From positions 1,302,001-1,366,000 of the forward strand of contig JAJGBQ010000002.1 of assembly GCA_022457065.1 (NCBI GenBank): a stretch of 64,000 bases of DNA, written 5' to 3'. Position numbers and translations under genes: made by a program. Origin of the DNA: Curvularia sp. ZM96 (taxonomy: Eukaryota > Ascomycota > Dothideomycetes > Pleosporales > Pleosporaceae). Positions 61,301 through 64,000 of the stretch are shown here, piece by piece. How positions within the stretch are numbered: the first letter of the stretch is position 1; the number at the start of each line of letters is the position of its first letter. The notes beneath the pieces were generated by a model. The model had not been told where the DNA came from, made no database searches, and worked only from the letters and a program-made list of their open reading frames with translations.

Positions 61301-64000
61301 CGTTCGAGAGTGCTTTGCCAAGTGAGGCTTCTGAGTCAGTCACGGTTGAGAAGGATCAGGAGACAAGCATCATTCCTCCGGAACCTGTTGAGCAGGTCGA
61401 AAACCAGCCAAGTGCTGTTGAGCCAGTCGTTCCACAAGAATCTAGCGCTTCTGAGGCTGCTATTGAGGGGCCAGCGCGAGAGGTACCTGATGTGCCCGCG
61501 AGTGAAAGTTTTGATCAACAGCTTGAACGAGAACTACCCAAAGCTGAAGACCAAGCACTGCTCCCTCCTACAACAGAAGAGGACAAGGCGATCGAAAAGG
61601 TGACTGCACAAACCCAAGAGGCACATGCGCCATCTGCAGCTGTCAACGAGGTTCAGACTCCTGTTTTTGAAGAAAAGACTATCCAGCCAGACCAGCCAAC
61701 TTCTCCTCCCACGCTAGAAAGCACACCAGCTGTTGAGCAGGCCCAGACCGAGGCTTCACACAATGTCGACGAAACGCCAATGCAAGACACCTCCCGTGAC
61801 ATTACCAGCCAAGTACCTTCATCTTCAGTTCGACCTAATGAGCCCGAGCCAACTCCCCAAGAGACCACCATCCCGGCACCCGAGCTCTCCCCATCCCTCC
61901 AAACCGTCCGCTCCGAAGCAGCCGACCTCCGCGCCCGCTCTGAAGCCCTTGACACGAAGCTTGCCTCAGACGAAAAGCGTGCAGGTCCCTCTACCGCCGC
62001 CACCGCCGCTGCCACTACCACCGGTTCTTCTTTGATCCTCGACATGCTCAACAAACTCAAGCAGGAAAAGAAGGCCAAGAAGGCGAGAAAGAGCAAGAGC
62101 AAGAGCATCTCCGACTCTGTACCGACGACTCCTGCGGCTGAGGCTGCGGTTGAGACGAAGGAGAGGGTTGTTGAGAAGCCTGTTGCTCTTACGGAGCCTG
62201 TGGTTGAGAAGCCTGTGAAGGTTGAGGAGCCTGTGAAGGTTGAGGAGCCTGTGAAGGTTGAGGAGCCTGTGAAGGTTGAGGAGCCTGTGAAGGTTGAGGA
62301 GCCTGCTAAGATTGAGGAGCATATGGTTGCAGAGCCGGTTGTTGCAGATGAGCCTGTCCGGGAGGAGAGCAAGAGAGAGGTGGTGGACAAGGACGAGAAG
62401 GCTGCTCGGGGCGAGGATGAGCCAATTGTCCAGCGATCTATCGAAGAAGATCTGCCCCTTGCTCCTGAGCCACAAGTCGCGGATGTCGAGCAATCTGACT
62501 CTCAAAAGCTGACTACAGTTAACACTAGGACTGAGGTTCCTTCAACTGTCGAAGAGAGCATCCAAGAAACAGTCGTCGAGGAGCCATCTACGCCATCGAC
62601 GAAGCGTGGAAAGAAAGACAAGAAGGCTAAGAAGACGAAAACTGTGGAAGATGTCTCGTTCGTTCCGCCTGAAATGACTGAGCCTGCAACTTCAAATGAG
62701 GCTCCTGAAATGTCGCTACCTGCTCATGGAACAACCATCCCGGCGATAGTCTCCGCACCAGAAGAGCCCTCCGCTCCTATCGCTGTCATCGAGCCCCAGA
62801 CTGTCGTTGAGCCAGCGCCTTCATCCGAGGTCCAAGAGCCCCGTGTGAAAGAGACAACATCTGACCGGACCCCAGAAGCAACTCCTCTCGGTAAATTGCA
62901 AGACAAGAATGTTGCGAATGTGACAACCATTACGGAAGAGGTTGTGGAACTGCAGCCCTCGACTGAGTCGAGACTAGCTACAGAGTCAGAGCCGACTGCT
63001 CCTTCTACTCTGGAACGTGAAGAGATCAAGCCACAAGAGCAGCCTGTGGTTAAGACGCCTACTGTAACCGAGCCTATCCAGCAAACACTCCTCTCGTCGA
63101 CTGCAGCAGATACCAAGCCTAAAGTTTCGCTCGAAGTCGAACCACAAGCCCCAGCGGCTTTGAATGAGACTGCAACCGAAGCCGAAGTCGTTCCGAAGAA
63201 GACAAAGAAGCAGAAGCGAAAGTCGGACTTCGCTGCAGGCACCCCGGAGTCTGCCAGTGTTCAGCGAGATGTTATGCCCGAAGCAACGACGGTGGAGCCA
63301 GTTGTTGGAAACGAAGTGAAGGAAGACTCGCGCCGCGAAGAACCGAAGGCACAAGACTTGCCTGACAAGATAGAAAGACGTCTTTCTTCGCCTCAAGTTG
63401 TCCTCGAAAAGCCAAGCGCGCCTGTCGTATCTCCGGACCCCATCAAGGATACAAGCACCGCGGTACCAGAACCCAAGTCAGCATCAACCACCATTGCTGC
63501 TCCAGTCGTACCCGCTCAAGCGCTCGCTCAAACTCCCGAAGTAACTCAATCGCCCATACTTCACAAAAAGCCATCCAGGAAGCACAAGCTGGCAGCACTG
63601 TTTGAGAGCGGCCAGCCAAAAGAAAGCACAAGCACTGAGCGTAGCCTACGCAGGGAAGGATCGGGAAGTGTCAAGAATCTCGCTGAGCAGTATGAGAATC
63701 AGGCTCGGGCTACAACGCCCGCACTGCCTCCTTCTCCTGTGAAGCGCTCCCTCTCACCCGAGAAACGTTCTTTATCGCCTGACAAACACTCCATGTCACC
63801 CGAAAGGCGTCCTCTATCCCCTGAGAAGCGGCAATTTTCCAGAGTTCTATCCCGCAGTCAGTTGGGCCCGGGATCACCGGGAAGATCGGATTCGAAGTCG
63901 CCGGCCAGAGAGATTGATTTTGCAGCCACTGTCGCTGCAAGTCTGCAAGAGTCTGGCTTTGATCCTGGATACGTAATCAACGACAGATCCTTCCACCGCT
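40378..64000 (+). CDS. giant leashin (Woronin-body tether)-like / involucrin-repeat protein, 3'-partial
   Basis: The first exon is 40378-48105 (2,576 codons). A 78-bp intron follows, and the second exon runs open from 48184 past the window end, so the protein exceeds 7,800 residues. The start MWSRLTG with a Ser/Arg-rich tail, the segment DWWKDYEDVQKMEEYTEYIG (about residue 536) followed by VCKGCFDP, and FRPLYLVERN just after the intron are features I associate with the fungal involucrin-repeat proteins called leashin (Lah). Leashin anchors Woronin bodies to the septal pore or cortex. This identification rests on memory of the family and needs alignment. Along exon 1 there are a His/Ser-rich stretch (41,800-41,880), small Ala/Gly segments, an Arg/Glu coiled coil (43,980-44,720, about residues 1200-1450), and the acidic segment DEDIFNPDLFKDSSR. 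Exon 2 is described by repeat in other entries. The whole is low complexity and highly charged, with no enzyme domain. Confidence 0.8.
43980..44720 (+). repeat. Arg/Glu/Gln coiled-coil region within the giant protein
   Basis: The translation is dominated by units such as EERRLTLLRLEE (two near-identical copies at about 44219-44301) and REEEERRR/EQQRREDQARR, with Leu or Ala spaced as in heptads. A long continuous coiled coil or single alpha helix is expected, suitable for dimerisation or as a rigid spacer. Confidence 0.75.
46453..46506 (+). repeat. simple Lys-Asp/Lys codon repeat
   Basis: A short run of AAGGAC units (Lys-Asp four times), then Lys/Glu and Lys codons, encodes KKDKDKDKDKEKKKKKSKSS. 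A similar Lys-Glu run lies at about 44,926-44,970 (GAGAAGGAGAAAG...). Both are low-complexity and prone to length change. Confidence 0.8.
48106..48183 (+). other. 78-bp intron of the giant gene
   Basis: The donor is AAG|GTACAT and the acceptor GTGTGCTATAG|GAT, with phase 0 kept. The length is a multiple of three, but read through it gives eight extra codons and then a TAG at 48130-48132. Retention would therefore end the protein at 2,584 residues. The frames before and after the intron are the same (each codon starts at a position equal to 1 modulo 3), which supports the junction. Confidence 0.8.
50815..51297 (+). repeat. four-copy FTD-GKP peptide repeat
   Basis: Copies at 50815-50868, 50965-51024, 51127-51186 and 51238-51297 fit the consensus FVxPKSxFFTDxGKPxFxFP. 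The first copy is the most diverged. The units are 40-55 residues apart, much better conserved than the linkers between them, and contain the only clustered aromatic residues in this part of the protein. Confidence 0.85.
51877..52707 (+). repeat. five-copy VDPASV-LP-DDxL-EP peptide repeat
   Basis: Units begin near 51877, 51982, 52219, 52351 and 52651. They read as Val-Asp-Pro-Ala-Ser-Val-x-Leu-Pro, then four to six residues, then Asp-Asp/Glu-x-Leu-x-Glu-Pro. They alternate with lysine blocks and are related to the LPETDDKDLEE repeats further on. Confidence 0.8.
53722..54138 (+). repeat. five-copy AELVALPETDDKDLEE peptide repeat
   Basis: Copies begin near 53731, 53836, 53887, 53988 and 54094, with the core Val-Ala-Leu-Pro-Glu-Thr-Asp-Asp-Lys-Asp-Leu. 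They are spaced 17 to about 35 residues apart with no lysine block between them, so they form a compact array. Confidence 0.85.
62212..62319 (+). repeat. 18-bp coding minisatellite (six units, PVKVEE)
   Basis: The unit CCTGTGAAGGTTGAGGAG is repeated five times without a mismatch (62212-62301), followed by one diverged unit (CCTGCTAAGATTGAGGAG, to 62319). Each unit encodes Pro-Val-Lys-Val-Glu-Glu. Nucleotide identity points to recent slippage or unequal exchange. The unit length keeps the frame. Confidence 0.95.
63733..63831 (+). repeat. five-copy Ser-Pro-x-Lys-Arg heptapeptide repeat
   Basis: Five units with the pattern S-P-[VED]-[KR]-[RH]-[SP]-[LM] follow at a strict seven-residue period (the last unit is partial). 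Each has a proline-directed Ser with a basic residue at +3, a good cyclin-dependent kinase type site. The array precedes the conserved-looking segment REIDFAATVAASLQESGFDP near the window end. Confidence 0.85.

Larger units (their letters stand above)
50002..63240 (+). repeat. about 27 lysine blocks spaced through the giant protein's second exon
   Basis: Blocks close to SKKDKKKAKKAKR recur with starts near 50002, 51406, 51718, 52138, 52492, 52945, 53263, 53587, 54301, 54871, 55207, 55891, 56161, 56431, 56881, 57205, 57991, 58498, 58954, 59329, 59878, 60331, 60646, 61249, 62056, 62602 and 63196. Mean spacing is about 507 bp (169 residues). The linkers between them are acidic and rich in Pro, Glu, Val, Ser and Thr. 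Several blocks are followed by RASIAE- or RVSIAE-like tails. Confidence 0.85.

Noticed and set aside
1..64000. tRNA, rRNA, CRISPR arrays, intact transposons, viral genes
   Set aside because: I looked for tRNA T-loop/acceptor patterns, regularly spaced direct repeats, and transposase or reverse-transcriptase motifs and found none I could support. The regular repeats in 50-64 kb are coding.

Overview
The window is nuclear DNA of a filamentous ascomycete (Pezizomycotina), most likely a dothideomycete of the Pleosporales type. The reasons are the short GT-AG introns (about 50-160 bp), the gene content (Zn2Cys6 regulators, an AA9 lytic polysaccharide monooxygenase, a full-length ABCG transporter), and above all a giant leashin/involucrin-repeat-like gene, since Woronin-body tethers occur only in Pezizomycotina. 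The order-level placement is inference. I see no rRNA, tRNA, CRISPR array or intact transposon.

Layout. 1-1.45 kb: nothing convincing. 1.45-2.36 kb (-): clathrin light chain. 2.77-4.25 kb (+): CID-domain Rtt103-like factor, sharing a 408-bp divergent promoter with the clathrin gene. 4.83-6.42 kb (-): Cdc37 co-chaperone. 6.94-9.95 kb (-): Cft2/CPSF100. 9.95-13.68 kb: long non-coding leader of a Zn2Cys6 regulator (13.68-15.51 kb, +). 15.51-21.57 kb: a 6-kb gap with no supportable gene. 21.57-23.15 kb (-): second Zn2Cys6 regulator, divergent from a membrane-anchored alpha/beta-hydrolase-like protein (23.50-25.20 kb, +). 26.78-30.86 kb (+): YOL075C-type ABCG transporter. 31.12-32.13 kb (-): proline-rich protein of unknown role. 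32.92-33.69 kb (-): AA9 LPMO. 35.55-37.69 kb (+): copper amine oxidase with a peroxisomal C-terminus. 38.00-39.01 kb (+): CstF64/Rna15-type RRM protein. 40.38 kb to the window end (+): one giant gene running off the edge, at least 7,800 codons long.

How the genes relate. Most are unrelated housekeeping neighbours. Three act in or next to mRNA 3'-end formation (Rtt103-like, Cft2, CstF64-like), which is probably coincidence. The second regulator and the hydrolase share a 353-bp divergent promoter and could form a regulator/target pair. The standout locus is the giant gene. It has a basic, Ser/Arg-rich N-terminal half, a heptad-like Glu/Arg coiled coil, one 78-bp intron, and then 15.8 kb of uninterrupted reading frame. 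That second part is built from acidic Pro/Glu/Val linkers separated by about 27 lysine blocks, plus several smaller internal repeat families.

Exon coordinates come from reading splice consensus by eye and checking frame. No alignment or expression data were available.
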